Assembly: GCF_002078175.1 (NCBI RefSeq)
Contig: NZ_MWFK01000001.1
Span: 1,364,001 to 1,428,000 of the forward strand
Length of the DNA stretch: 64,000 bases
Direction of reading: 5' to 3'
DNA from: Streptomyces sp. M41(2017)
GTDB lineage: Bacteria; Actinomycetota; Actinomycetes; Streptomycetales; Streptomycetaceae
The position numbers and the translations under genes are program-made. Position 1 is the stretch's first letter. Each line of letters starts with the position of its first letter. Positions 44,065 to 55,378 of the stretch are shown in pieces. The notes beneath the pieces are model-generated. The model had not been told where the DNA came from and made no database searches. It saw only the letters and a list, made by a program, of their open reading frames with translations.

Positions 44065-45039
44065 GTGACCGGGATCAAGACGACCGGCGAGAAGAAGATG
44101 ATGTTCTTCTCCGGCCGCGCCCACCCCGAGCTTGCCGAGGAGGTCGCCCACAAGCTGGGTGTCGGGGTTGTCCCGACGAAGGCCTTCGACTTCGCGAACG
44201 GCGAGATCTACATCCGCTATCAGGAGTCGGCGCGCGGTGCGGACTGCTTCCTGATGCAGAGCCACACGGCTCCGATCAACAAGTGGATCATGGAGCAGTT
44301 GATCATGATCGACGCTCTCAAGCGGGCGTCCGCGCGGAGCATCACGGTGATCGTGCCGTTCTACGGTTACGCGCGCCAGGACAAGAAGCACCGTGGGCGT
44401 GAGCCGATCTCGGCGCGTCTGATCGCGGACCTGATGAAGACGGCGGGTGCGGACCGCATTCTGACGGTGGATCTGCACACGGACCAGATCCAGGGCTTCT
44501 TCGACGGTCCGGTGGACCACCTGTTCGCGCTGCCGATCCTGGCGGACTACGTGGGTGCCAAGGTCGACCGGTCGAAGCTGACGGTGGTCTCGCCGGACGC
44601 GGGCCGGGTGCGGGTGGCGGACCGTTGGTGCGACCGTCTGGACGCGCCGCTGGCGATCGTGCACAAGCGTCGTGACAAGGACGTGGCGAACCAGGTCACC
44701 GTGCACGAGGTGGTCGGTGACGTGAAGGGCCGGGTGTGCATCCTGGTCGACGACATGATCGACACGGGTGGCACGATCTGCGCGGCGGCGGACGCGTTGT
44801 TCGCGCACGGTGCGGAGGACGTCATCGTGACGGCGACGCACGGCGTGCTGTCGGGTCCCGCGGCGGACCGTCTGAAGAACTCGAAGGTCAGTGAGTTCGT
44901 GTTCACGGACACGCTGCCGACTCCGGGTGAGCTGGAGCTCGACAAGATCACGGTGCTGTCGATCGCGCCGACGATCGCGAACGCGGTGCGTGAGGTCTTC
45001 GAGGACGGTTCGGTGACGAGCCTGTTCGAGGAGCAGTAG
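44065..45039 (+). CDS. prs: Ribose-phosphate pyrophosphokinase (PRPP synthetase)
   Basis: A 324-residue class I enzyme that converts ribose-5-phosphate and ATP to PRPP for nucleotides, histidine and tryptophan. Motifs are EIYIRYQESARG, the flexible-loop region YGYARQDKKHRGREPISARL, the VDLHTDQIQGFFDGPVDHL metal/ATP site, VVSPDAGRV and the PRPP loop VDDMIDTGGT. GTG 44065 follows GAGGAGA. Order glmU-prs-rplY is typical of actinobacteria. Confidence 0.97.
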   Translation: MTGIKTTGEKKMMFFSGRAHPELAEEVAHKLGVGVVPTKAFDFANGEIYIRYQESARGADCFLMQSHTAPINKWIMEQLIMIDALKRASARSITVIVPFYGYARQDKKHRGREPISARLIADLMKTAGADRILTVDLHTDQIQGFFDGPVDHLFALPILADYVGAKVDRSKLTVVSPDAGRVRVADRWCDRLDAPLAIVHKRRDKDVANQVTVHEVVGDVKGRVCILVDDMIDTGGTICAAADALFAHGAEDVIVTATHGVLSGPAADRLKNSKVSEFVFTDTLPTPGELELDKITVLSIAPTIANAVREVFEDGSVTSLFEEQ

Positions 45040-45241
45040 GCCTCGGTTCCGCCGGTCCTCTAGATCGATTTCTTGTACGGCCTCCCCGCCCCGTAAGCTG
45101 TCACAGTTGCTCGGCGAGGGAGGCCGTTCCGCTGTCATCGGCGGGTACGGCGGTCCGTTATCGACGCGCTCTTCGTAGCAGGCCGACGGTTTGGCCGGGT
45201 GACCTTTTTCGTCAGGTTTCCCAGTTCTACGAGGAGTGAAC

Positions 45242-45838
45242 ATGTCCGAGGTCAAGCTCGCCGCCGGCACCCGCACCGAGTTCGGCAAGGGCGCTGCCCG
45301 CCGCATCCGCCGTGAGAGCAAGGTTCCCGCGGTCGTCTACGGTCACGGCACTGAGCCGGTCCACATCACGCTGCCGGGTCACGAGCTGCTGCTCGCCCTG
45401 CGTACCCCGAACGTTCTGCTGACGCTGGACATCGAGGGCAAGACCGAGCTGGCGATCCCGAAGGCCGTCCAGCGTGACGCCATCAAGGGCTTCATCGAGC
45501 ACGTCGACCTGCTGCTCGTGAAGCGTGGCGAGAAGGTCACCGTCGAGGTCTTCGTGCAGACCGAGGGTGAGCTGGCCCCGGGCAGCTTCCTGCTGGAGCA
45601 CGTCCTGAACACGCTGACCGTCGAGGCCGAGGCCACGCACATCCCGGAGTCGGTCACCGTCTCCATCGAGGGCCTGGAGGCCGGTGCCTCCATCCACGCC
45701 AAGGACATCACGCTCCCCAAGGGCACCACGCTGGCGATCGACGAGGACGCGGTCGTCCTCCAGGTCCTGTCCGCGCAGGCCGAGGAGCCGGCGGCCGAGG
45801 ACGAGGCCGCCGAGGCGGACGCGCCCGCCGAGGCCTGA
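45242..45838 (+). CDS. rplY: 50S ribosomal protein L25 / general stress protein Ctc
   Basis: A 198-residue L25 with the long C-terminal CTC extension. The 5S rRNA-binding part (about 1-92) has [24 protein letters not shown], and the second beta-rich domain (about 95-180) has [19 protein letters not shown] and [18 protein letters not shown]. The last 25 residues are Ala/Glu-rich. ATG 45242 is used because GAGGAG lies about 7 nt upstream; GTG 45236 is too close. The 196-bp gap from prs contains TTGTAC (45073) and TAAGCT (45094), a weak promoter candidate. Confidence 0.95.
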   Translation: MSEVKLAAGTRTEFGKGAARRIRRESKVPAVVYGHGTEPVHITLPGHELLLALRTPNVLLTLDIEGKTELAIPKAVQRDAIKGFIEHVDLLLVKRGEKVTVEVFVQTEGELAPGSFLLEHVLNTLTVEAEATHIPESVTVSIEGLEAGASIHAKDITLPKGTTLAIDEDAVVLQVLSAQAEEPAAEDEAAEADAPAEA

Positions 45839-45926
45839 TCCTCACCGCCATCTTCAGTCGTGCCGGCCGCCGCTCCTGTCAGGGGCGGCGGCTGTCGCGT
45901 ATCAAGGACACATGGGAGAGACGGAC

Positions 45927-46523
45927 GTGACGACCGACGCCACCGCGCCCTGGCTGATCGTGGGCCTGGGGAATCCGGGCCCGGAGTACGCCATGAACCG
46001 GCACAACGTGGGCTTCATGGTGGCCGATCTGCTGGCGGGGCGGATCGGTGGGAAGTTCAAGCGGGCGGGGAAGGCGCAGGCGCAGGTGATCGAGGGGCGG
46101 ATCGGGCCGCCGGGTCCGGCGAACCGGCGGGTGATTTTGGCGAAGCCGATGTCGTACATGAATCTGTCGGGTGGTCCGGTGACGGCGTTGCGGGACTTCT
46201 ACAAGGTGCCGACGGGGAACATCGTGGCGGTCCATGACGAGCTGGACATCGATTACGGGGTGTTGCGGCTGAAGCTGGGTGGCGGGGACAACGGTCACAA
46301 CGGGCTGAAGTCGATGACGAAGGCGATGGGCGCGGACTATCACCGGGTGCGGTTCGGGATCGGGCGTCCGCCGGGGCGGATGCAGGTGGCGGATTTCGTG
46401 CTGAAGGATTTCGCGTCGGCGGAGCGCAAGGAGCTGGACTACTTCGTGGACCGGGCTGCGGACGCGGTGGAGGCTCTGGTGATCGAGGGTCTGGAGCGGG
46501 CGCAGAGCACGTACAACTCCTGA
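45927..46523 (+). CDS. pth: Peptidyl-tRNA hydrolase
   Basis: A 198-residue enzyme that recycles tRNA from stalled peptidyl-tRNA. The active-site His is in [10 protein letters not shown], and the conserved [35 protein letters not shown] and [13 protein letters not shown] segments are intact. The start is GTG 45927, with GGAGAG about 6 nt before it; ATG 45912, five codons earlier, is an alternative. It lies 88 bp after rplY. Confidence 0.95.
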   Translation: MTTDATAPWLIVGLGNPGPEYAMNRHNVGFMVADLLAGRIGGKFKRAGKAQAQVIEGRIGPPGPANRRVILAKPMSYMNLSGGPVTALRDFYKVPTGNIVAVHDELDIDYGVLRLKLGGGDNGHNGLKSMTKAMGADYHRVRFGIGRPPGRMQVADFVLKDFASAERKELDYFVDRAADAVEALVIEGLERAQSTYNS

Positions 46524-46621
46524 GGTCGGGTGGGGGCCCGGGGGGCTCGGAGGCGGTCGTTGTGCGGGTACAACGGGGGACTTGTCCCTGCCGGAGTTGA
46601 CCGAGCGCTCAGCCATGGCCA

Positions 46622-47119
46622 ATGATCCCGGCCATGCCTGCTGTCACCTCCCGTCAGAGCGCCCACGCGGCGCTGCGTTTCGGGCGGCTCGCGGCGATGG
46701 GCGCGGTCACGCTGCTCATTCTGGTCGCGGGTGTCTGGGCCTCGTGGGGCACCGCTCAGCACGTGATGCTGGGCAAGGGCCGGGAGCGGGGCACGCTGGC
46801 GGTGGTGTCGTGTGCGGACGGGACGTGCTGGGGGCCGTTCACGCCGTCCTCGCCGGGTTACCGGGCGCGGGACCGGGTGCGCATCGGCCAGGAGCCGGCG
46901 GTGCGGAAGGGCCGGACGTACGCGGTGACGGTGAAGCCGGACAGTGACGAGGTGGTCCGCAGCGGTCCGGCCGGCCTGCTCTACGCGTGGTCGCCGCTGG
47001 CCGGGGCGTTGTTGCTGGCGTCGGTGGTGGTGGCGGGCGGACTGCGGCTGACGCGGGTGGCGTGGGTGATGGCGGGTGCGGGGCTTGCGCTGCTGACGGC
47101 CGCGTTCCTGGCGCTGTAG
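46622..47119 (+). CDS. Small membrane protein with an extracytoplasmic Cys pair
   Basis: A 165-residue protein. A first membrane segment (about 25-46) is followed by a beta-rich external part with Cys64 and Cys69 (VVSCADGTCWGPF), which could form a disulfide, then VRIGQEPAVRKGRTYAVTVK, and two membrane segments near the C-terminus (about 122-140 and 146-163). I do not recognise a family. ATG 46622 or the ATG four codons later could be the start, with no clear Shine-Dalgarno. It stands between pth and ppc. Confidence 0.7.
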   Translation: MIPAMPAVTSRQSAHAALRFGRLAAMGAVTLLILVAGVWASWGTAQHVMLGKGRERGTLAVVSCADGTCWGPFTPSSPGYRARDRVRIGQEPAVRKGRTYAVTVKPDSDEVVRSGPAGLLYAWSPLAGALLLASVVVAGGLRLTRVAWVMAGAGLALLTAAFLAL

Positions 47120-47161
47120 CCGTCCGCTCCGAGGGCGGTGCTCCGTTTCTTCTTGGGACGC

Positions 47162-47214
47162 CGAAGGCGCCCTCTCTGTCCGGTCGGTTGCGACGGACGG
47201 GGAGGGCGCCTTCG
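47162..47214. terminator. Bidirectional terminator between the membrane gene and ppc
   Basis: CGAAGGCGCCCTC (47162-47174) and GAGGGCGCCTTCG (47202-47214) form a perfect 13-bp stem, with further pairing inside. It lies between convergent genes. Confidence 0.85.
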
Positions 47215-47251
47215 TGTTCCGTCGGGCTGGGGCGCCCGGCGGAGGGTGGGC

Positions 47252-49984
<2,733 letters not shown>

Positions 49985-50010
49985 AGGTGCGGCTCCTTGC
50001 AGTGTTGAAG

Positions 50011-50042
50011 CTCGTCTGAAGAGTGGGGAATCTCGTCTGAAG
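50011..50042. repeat. Two 11-bp direct repeats, 21 bp apart, in the ppc upstream region
   Basis: CTCGTCTGAAG occurs at 50011-50021 and 50032-50042, spaced exactly two helical turns, close to the ppc start. This suggests a dimeric regulator on one DNA face. Confidence 0.55.
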
Positions 50043-50212
50043 CTCGGCTGGGAGGGAACCCGGGTGTTCGACCGCGCGGCGGGTGCCGTTCGGCGAGGAG
50101 GCATCCGGGTAGAAATCAGACGGACCGCGCTGTCCGACCGACTCCAAGGATAGGTGTCCATCAGGACGCGCAGGCTGTCGGGCTCTTGCCGCCGGGCTAC
50201 GCGCTGACATAC

Positions 50213-50242
50213 TTACGACGCCGTAGGTTACGGACCCGTAGG
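50213..50242. promoter_or_regulatory. Tandem operator of the desaturase gene
   Basis: TTACGACGCCGTAGG (50213-50227) is followed directly by TTACGGACCCGTAGG (50228-50242). Each holds a quasi-palindrome of the form TACG-N4-CGTA. They lie about 92-121 bp upstream of the desaturase ATG. The TetR gene that follows the desaturase is the likely binder. The rest of 49985-50333 holds no gene. Confidence 0.6.
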
Positions 50243-50333
50243 GTCTCCCGTCGTTCGACGGGTGAACCGTGGGGGCCGCACCCGGACTCTCTTCCCCGCC
50301 CTCCATCACCTTCGAACCCCACAGGGGACGCCC

Positions 50334-51347
50334 ATGACCACGAGTTCCGATGTGATCGACGACGCCCCGGGGGCGGACGGCGACGGCAACCGGCTTCCGG
50401 CCGCGACGCTGGGCGGTGAGAGGAAGGGGTCGCTCGAACAGCTCACTCTTCTTCTCTTCATCGCCGTTCCGTTCGTCGCGCTGCTCGCGGCGGTGCCGCT
50501 GGTGTGGGGGTGGGGGGTGAGCTGGCTGGATCTCGGCCTGCTGGTCTTCTTCTACTACCTGGGATGCCACGGCGTCACGATCGGCTACCACCGTTACTTC
50601 ACGCATGGCTCCTTCAAGGCGAAGCAGCCGCTGCGGATCGCGATCGCGATCGCGGGTTCGATGGCGGTCGAGGGGCCGGTGGTGCGCTGGGTGGCCGACC
50701 ATCGCAAGCACCACAAGTTCTCGGACGCGGAGGGTGACCCGCATTCGCCGTGGAAGTACGGCGAGACGGTCCCGGCGTTGCTGAAGGGTCTGTGGTGGGC
50801 GCACATCGGCTGGATGTTCGACGAGGAGCGGACGCCGCAGGAGAAGTACGCGCCGGATCTGGTGAAGGACCCGGTGATCCGGGCGATCTCGCGGCAGTTC
50901 CTGTTCTGGACGCTGTTGTCGCTGGCGTTGCCGGCGCTGATCGGCGGTCTGGTGACGATGTCCTGGTGGGGTGCGTTCACCGGGTTCTTCTGGGGGTCTT
51001 TGGTGCGGGTGGCGCTGCTGCACCATGTGACGTGGTCGATCAACTCGATCTGTCACGCGGTGGGCAAGCGGCCGTTCAAGTCGCGTGACCGTTCGGGGAA
51101 CGTGTGGTGGCTGGCGGTGCTGTCGTGCGGTGAGTCGTGGCACAACCTGCACCATGCGGATCCGACGTCGGCGCGGCACGGTGTGGACCGCGGTCAGATC
51201 GACTCGTCGGCGCGGATCATCCGCTGGTGCGAGCAGCTCGGCTGGGCGTACGACGTGCGGTGGCCGTCGCGCTCGCGGCTCGATTCCCGCCGGAGCGGCG
51301 AGGGGAACGGCTCCCGGCGCACGACGGAATCCGCTGAAGCGGCATGA
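50334..51347 (+). CDS. Acyl-CoA/lipid fatty acid desaturase (delta-9 type)
   Basis: A 337-residue membrane di-iron enzyme that inserts a double bond into fatty acyl chains to keep membranes fluid. The three histidine boxes are GYHRYFTH, HRKHHKFSD and SWHNLHHADPTSARHG, between four membrane segments (about 38-58, 66-86 and two near 205-245). Length and boxes are those of bacterial stearoyl-CoA desaturases. ATG 50334. It is coupled (ATGA) to the TetR gene. Confidence 0.93.
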   Translation: MTTSSDVIDDAPGADGDGNRLPAATLGGERKGSLEQLTLLLFIAVPFVALLAAVPLVWGWGVSWLDLGLLVFFYYLGCHGVTIGYHRYFTHGSFKAKQPLRIAIAIAGSMAVEGPVVRWVADHRKHHKFSDAEGDPHSPWKYGETVPALLKGLWWAHIGWMFDEERTPQEKYAPDLVKDPVIRAISRQFLFWTLLSLALPALIGGLVTMSWWGAFTGFFWGSLVRVALLHHVTWSINSICHAVGKRPFKSRDRSGNVWWLAVLSCGESWHNLHHADPTSARHGVDRGQIDSSARIIRWCEQLGWAYDVRWPSRSRLDSRRSGEGNGSRRTTESAEAA

Positions 51348-52024
51348 TTGACGGCGTGGCGACCGACTCCAGCAGCACCTCAGGCAGCAACGAGAAGCCG
51401 CGGCGTGCGCGCCGTACCCGGATGACGGGCGCGGAGCGTCGTCAGCAGTTGCTGGAGATCGGCCGCACCTTGTTCGCGGCGAAGGGGTTCGAGGGCACGT
51501 CGGTGGAGGAGATCGCGGCGAAGGCCGGGGTGTCCAAGCCGGTGGTGTACGAGCACTTCGGCGGCAAGGAGGGCCTGTACGCGGTGGTGGTGGACCGGGA
51601 GATGCGCCGGCTGCTGGACATGGTGACGGGTTCGCTGACGGCGGGGCATCCGCGGGAGTTGTGCGAGCAGGCGGCTTTCGCGCTGCTGGACTACATCGAG
51701 GAGTACACGGACGGTTTCCGGATCCTGGTCCGTGACTCCCCGATCCCGCAGTCGACGGGTTCGTTCGCGTCGCTGATCTCGGACATCGCCACTCAGGTGG
51801 AGGACATTCTGGGCCGCGAGTTCAAGAGTCGCGGTTTCGATTCGAAGCTGGCTCCGTTGTACGCGCAGGCCCTGGTGGGCATGGTGGCGTTGACGGGTCA
51901 GTGGTGGCTGGACGTGCGCAAGCCCCGCAAGGCGGAGGTGGCGGCGCATCTGGTGAATCTGGCCTGGCACGGTCTGGACGGTCTGGAGCCCAGGCCCCGG
52001 CTGATCGGGCACCGCAAGGCCTAG
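51344..52024 (+). CDS. TetR-family regulator of the desaturase
   Basis: A 226-residue regulator. After a basic disordered tail the HTH reads ERRQQLLEIGRTLFAAKGFEGTSVEEIAAKAGVSKPVVYEHFGGKEGLY, and the C-terminal ligand domain ends in HGLDGLEPRPRL. Overlap with the desaturase stop (ATGA at 51344-51347) makes it a co-transcribed, probably autoregulated repressor or acyl-CoA sensor of the pair. Its stop TAG shares the palindrome CTAG (52021-52024) with the stop of the convergent VOC gene. Confidence 0.93.
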   Translation: MIDGVATDSSSTSGSNEKPRRARRTRMTGAERRQQLLEIGRTLFAAKGFEGTSVEEIAAKAGVSKPVVYEHFGGKEGLYAVVVDREMRRLLDMVTGSLTAGHPRELCEQAAFALLDYIEEYTDGFRILVRDSPIPQSTGSFASLISDIATQVEDILGREFKSRGFDSKLAPLYAQALVGMVALTGQWWLDVRKPRKAEVAAHLVNLAWHGLDGLEPRPRLIGHRKA

Positions 52025-52452
52025 GACCGGATCCGTGGGTGTTCTTCCGGGCGGGACCGCTCCCCTGTGGCGGTCCCGCCCGGAAGGGTTTCCGGGAGGG
52101 GTTCGAGGAATTCGAGGCGGTTGCCGACGGGGTCCTCGGAGTAGAAGCGCCGGTGGCCGGGAAGTTCGTCGTCCCAGGTGACGGGGGCGCCGGTGGCGGC
52201 GATCCGTGCGGCGTAGGCGTCGATGCCGGTGACGCGGAGTCCGGGGTGGGCCTTCTCGGCGGGCCGGAAGCCGGTGTCGACGCCGAGGTGGAGCTGGACG
52301 GCCCCGGCCCGGAACCAGCAGCCGCCGCGGGCGGCGAGGGTGGGCGGTTTGGGTGTCTCGGTCATCCCGAGGGCGTGGACGTAGTAGGCGCGCAGCAGGT
52401 CCTCGGAGCCGGGCGGGGCGGCCAGCTGGACGTGGTCGACGGCGGTGAGCAT
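52021..52452 (-). CDS. VOC/glyoxalase-like protein
   Basis: A 143-residue protein of the vicinal-oxygen-chelate fold: VDHVQLAAPPGSEDLLRAYYVHALGM, a strand pair, then DPVGNRLEFLEPL. Metal ligands would be His in VDHV, and Glu in RLEF; the role could be a dioxygenase, glyoxalase or resistance protein. It starts TGATG-coupled to the methyltransferase stop, so the two form an operon. The last 20 residues are coded by a strong hairpin (52044-52086), which would end the transcript. Confidence 0.85.
   Translation of the reverse strand: MLTAVDHVQLAAPPGSEDLLRAYYVHALGMTETPKPPTLAARGGCWFRAGAVQLHLGVDTGFRPAEKAHPGLRVTGIDAYAARIAATGAPVTWDDELPGHRRFYSEDPVGNRLEFLEPLPETLPGGTATGERSRPEEHPRIRS
52044..52086 (-). terminator. 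Terminator overlapping the 3' end of the VOC gene
   Basis: CTTCCGGGCGGGACCG (52044-52059) and CGGTCCCGCCCGGAAG (52071-52086) form a perfect 16-bp stem with an 11-nt loop. It lies inside the coding sequence of the VOC protein tail and also just past the convergent TetR stop, so it may serve both genes. Confidence 0.8.
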
Positions 52453-53264
52453 CAGCTCTTCTTCCGGGCGACGACGAAGAGCCGGCGGAACGGCAGGACG
52501 GTGCCGTAGGACTGCTCGGGGTAGGCGTCGCGCAGCAGGTCGCGGTAGGCGGTGAGGAAGCTGTCGCGGGCCTCGGGGTCGTCGGCGAGGGTGGTGAGGA
52601 GGGGCCGCAGTCCGGTGCCCTTGGCCCAGTCGAGGACGGCGTCGGGTCCGTTCAGGAGTTGCATGTACGTGGTCTGCCAGATGTCGGTGGTGCAGCCGAG
52701 GGCTTCGAGGCGGTCCAGGTAGACGAGCGGGTCGTGGACGGAGTCGGTGGCGCGCAGGACGCCGGAGAGGCGGGTCTTCCAGCGGGCGGAGCCGGCGAGG
52801 TCGCGCATGAGGACGTGCAGGGGTGCGTCGATGTTGTCGGGCATCTGGACGGCGAGGGTGCCGCCGGGTGCGAGGGCGTCGAGCCAGCCGGGGAGCGCTT
52901 CCAGGTGTCCTGGCACCCATTGGAGGGCGGCGTTGGAGGCGATGAGGTCGTAGGTCTCGGTGGGTGTCCAGTCGGTGAGGTCGCCGTGGGTGAAGTCGAG
53001 GCGTCCGCCGCCGGGGGTGGGCCCGGCGTACTCCTCGGCCTCGGCGAGCATCTCGGCGGAGTTGTCGTAGCCGGTGATGTGGGCGGTGGGCCAGCGTTCG
53101 GCGAGTTGGACGGTGACGTTGCCGGGACCGCAGCCGAGGTCGGCGATGCGGGCGGGGTCGGCGGGCAGGTCGGTGACCCGGGCGAGCAGGTCGGCGAAGG
53201 GGCGGGCGCGGTGGGCGGCGTGGCGCAGGTACTGGTGGGGGTCCCAGGTGGGGGTGGCTGCCAT
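52452..53264 (-). CDS. tam: Trans-aconitate 2-methyltransferase-like SAM methyltransferase
   Basis: A 270-residue class I methyltransferase matching Tam: SAM motif I IADLGCGPGNVTVQL, motif GYDNSAEMLAEAEE, and FTHGDLTDWTPTETYDLIASNAALQWV, then YLDRLEALGCTTDIWQTTYMQLLNG. Tam methylates trans-aconitate, a by-product inhibitor of aconitase. ATG 53264 follows GGAG by 8 nt. The gene begins the leftward Tam-VOC operon and is divergent from MarR. Confidence 0.9.
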   Translation of the reverse strand: MAATPTWDPHQYLRHAAHRARPFADLLARVTDLPADPARIADLGCGPGNVTVQLAERWPTAHITGYDNSAEMLAEAEEYAGPTPGGGRLDFTHGDLTDWTPTETYDLIASNAALQWVPGHLEALPGWLDALAPGGTLAVQMPDNIDAPLHVLMRDLAGSARWKTRLSGVLRATDSVHDPLVYLDRLEALGCTTDIWQTTYMQLLNGPDAVLDWAKGTGLRPLLTTLADDPEARDSFLTAYRDLLRDAYPEQSYGTVLPFRRLFVVARKKS

Positions 53265-53361
53265 GGGCGGGTCTCCTCGCGGGTCGGCGGAGCGGTCGCG
53301 GGCCTCCGGACGGGCTGCCCGGGGCCGGTCTTTTCGCCGGTCCAGCCTCACCCACAAAGTA

Positions 53362-53375
53362 TCTCGACGTCAAGA
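53362..53375. promoter_or_regulatory. MarR operator between tam and marR
   Basis: TCTCGACGTCAAGA is a palindrome with a single mismatched pair. Related half-sites follow: CATCAAGAGACTT near 53383-53395 and ATGTCGACAC near 53397-53406. The set lies between the divergent starts, overlapping the region of both promoters, and suggests binding of the MarR protein encoded next door. Confidence 0.65.
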
Positions 53376-53425
53376 GACTCCACATCAAGAGACTTCATGT
53401 CGACACAACCACTACACTGATCGTC

Positions 53426-53923
53426 ATGGAGGACGAGGTCGATCGGCTGGTCGCTGCGTGGCGCCGGGAGCGCCCGGACCTCGACGTGGAACCGCTGGAG
53501 GTTCTGAGCCGGGTGAGCAGGCTCGCCCGGCACCTGGACCGCGCCCGCCGGCTGGCGTTCTCCGAGCACAGTCTGGAGCCCTGGGAGTTCGACGTCCTGA
53601 CGGCGCTGCGGCGCGCGGGATCCCCGTATCAGCTCTCCCCCGGACAGCTCCTCACCCAGACGCTGGTCACGTCGGGCACGATGACGAACCGCATCGACCG
53701 CCTGACGAAGAAGGGCCTGGTGGAGCGCCTCCCGGACCCGAGCGACCGCCGAGGCGTGCTCGTCCGGCTGACCGAGGAGGGCCGCGACCGCGCCGACCAG
53801 GCGCTGGCCGGGCTGCTCGAACAGGAGCGGGCGATCCTCGCGGAGCTGAGCCGCGGGCAGCGAGGTGAACTGGCGGGGCTGCTACGCCAGTTGACCGCCC
53901 CGTTCGACAACATCCCCGGTTAG
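53426..53923 (+). CDS. MarR-family regulator
   Basis: A 165-residue winged-helix regulator: LARHLDRARRLAFSEHSLEPWEFDVLTALRRAG, the recognition region LLTQTLVTSGTMTNRIDRLTKKGLVER and the wing PDPSDRRGVLVRLTEEGRD. No Shine-Dalgarno precedes ATG 53426. A TACACT box at 53413-53418 would start transcription at about the ATG, so the mRNA may be leaderless. It probably represses itself and the divergent tam-VOC operon. Its 3' end overlaps the convergent response regulator by 42 bp. Confidence 0.93.
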   Translation: MEDEVDRLVAAWRRERPDLDVEPLEVLSRVSRLARHLDRARRLAFSEHSLEPWEFDVLTALRRAGSPYQLSPGQLLTQTLVTSGTMTNRIDRLTKKGLVERLPDPSDRRGVLVRLTEEGRDRADQALAGLLEQERAILAELSRGQRGELAGLLRQLTAPFDNIPG

Positions 53924-54649
53924 GTCGACGGGTCCGACCCCGGCGCGCCGGGCGAGGGCCACGGCGGCGAGGGTCGAGTGCACGCCGAGCTTCCCGAGCA
54001 CGTTCTGCATATGGGTGCGGACGGTGTGCGGGGAGAGGAACAGCCGCTCCGCCACGGCCTTGCGGCCGAGGCCCGCCACCATGCAGCGCAGCACCTCGCG
54101 TTCACGGGGTGTCAGCGACTCCACGAGCCGCTCGCTCTCGGTGCGGTGCTTGCGCGCGGCGGTCAGCTCCCGCAGCACCCCGGTGAGCAGGGCGGGCGGC
54201 AGATGCGTCTCGTCGCGCAGGACACCCCGTATGACGGTGAGCAGGCGCGACAGCGAGCAGTCCTTGGCGACCCAGCCGGAGGCGCCGGCCTGCAGGGCGA
54301 GCGCGGCGCGGCGCGGGTCGTCCTTCTCGGCCAGGACGACCATGCGGACGCCCGGCTGCCCGGTGCGCACGCCGGCGACCAGCGAGATGCCGTCCACCAG
54401 GCCGTCCTCGTTGCTCTCCTGGACGGGTACCGCCGGGCGCATGCCGGGCAGATTGCCGCCCAGGTCGGCGTCGACGAGCAGCACGTCGAAACGGCGGCCC
54501 TCGGCCGCGGCACGTTCCAGGCAGCGCAGCGCGGCGGGCCCGCTGCCTGCCGCGGACACGTCGACATCGGGCTCGGCCGCGAGAGCTGCGGCGAGCGACT
54601 CGGCGAAGATGCGGTGGTCGTCGACGACCAGTACTCGGATGCGAACCAC
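53882..54649 (-). CDS. NarL/FixJ-family response regulator, apparently orphan
   Basis: A 255-residue regulator. The receiver (about 1-135) has VVDDHRIFAESL and the phospho-acceptor in LLVDADLGG. A small insert (about 60-80, acidic and Pro-rich) lengthens the loop before SLVAGVRTGQPG. The LuxR HTH (about 185-245) has LTPREREVLRCMVAGLGRKAVAERLFLSPHTVRTHMQNVLGKLGV. No histidine kinase is adjacent. GTG 54649 matches the start of the receiver. Confidence 0.92.
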   Translation of the reverse strand: MVRIRVLVVDDHRIFAESLAAALAAEPDVDVSAAGSGPAALRCLERAAAEGRRFDVLLVDADLGGNLPGMRPAVPVQESNEDGLVDGISLVAGVRTGQPGVRMVVLAEKDDPRRAALALQAGASGWVAKDCSLSRLLTVIRGVLRDETHLPPALLTGVLRELTAARKHRTESERLVESLTPREREVLRCMVAGLGRKAVAERLFLSPHTVRTHMQNVLGKLGVHSTLAAVALARRAGVGPVDLTGDVVERGGQLA

Positions 54650-54916
54650 TGAAACCCCCACTGTCGGGGGACGGTCGGTACGGGTACGGCGCCCGAAGTG
54701 TTCCCGAGCCAGCTTGCGACCCGGAAGCGGGGTGCCGCAGCCGCACGGCCGCCGCCGTGCTGGAAGTGCTACCCCCACTTCGGGCGTCGTACCCGACTGT
54801 CTCGCCCCCTGATCAGCACCGGCCCCCACCGGTACTGCTCATCAGGGTACGGGCGGGGGCGGGGAGCGGAAGGCAATTTGCAGAACTGGTTGGCCAGCGC
54901 GTTTATGGTGAGCCGT

Positions 54917-55378
54917 ATGTTTCGTATCGAGACAGGAGACGACAAAGAGCGTCGGGAACTGCTCCGTCGGCGACTGCTGGAGACCAACACGGCGGCGTCC
55001 CCGGTGCTGCGCGCGCTGCGCGGGACCCCGGGCGAGCGTCAGCGTCCGCTCCAGCTGTGGGCCCTGGACGAGGCGGGTGACCTGGCCGGCGGGCTGGTGG
55101 GGCACACCTGGACGACCTGGCTCCACGTCACCTACCTGTGGGTCGACGGACGCCATCGCGGCACCGGTCTCGGCAGCCGGCTCCTCGCCGACGCCGAACG
55201 GGCGGCGGCACGGCGCGGCTGCGACGCGGCCCGCCTGGAGACCTGGGACTTCCAGGCCCCCGACTTCTACCGAAAACAGGGCTACGAGGTGGTCTCCGTG
55301 ATCCCCGACTACCCCCCGGGCATCACGGAGTACACGTTGACGAAGCGGTGGAAGGGGTTCAGCCCCTCCGGCGATTGA
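54917..55378 (+). CDS. GNAT-family N-acetyltransferase
   Basis: A 153-residue acetyltransferase: LAGGLVGHTWTTWLHVTYLWVDGRHRGTGLGSRLLADAERAAARRGCDAARLETWDFQAPDFYRKQGYEVV. The acetyl-CoA loop is RGTGLGSR. The C-terminal FSPSGD tail is coded by a dispersed Streptomyces repeat that overlaps the stop. ATG 54917 is chosen (ATG 54905 in frame upstream); ribosome site is weak. Substrate unknown. Confidence 0.9.
   Translation: MFRIETGDDKERRELLRRRLLETNTAASPVLRALRGTPGERQRPLQLWALDEAGDLAGGLVGHTWTTWLHVTYLWVDGRHRGTGLGSRLLADAERAAARRGCDAARLETWDFQAPDFYRKQGYEVVSVIPDYPPGITEYTLTKRWKGFSPSGD

Noticed and set aside
44065..45039. Second PRPP-type or paralogous gene considered for the prs region
   Set aside because: Single complete prs gene with all motifs; no duplicate seen.
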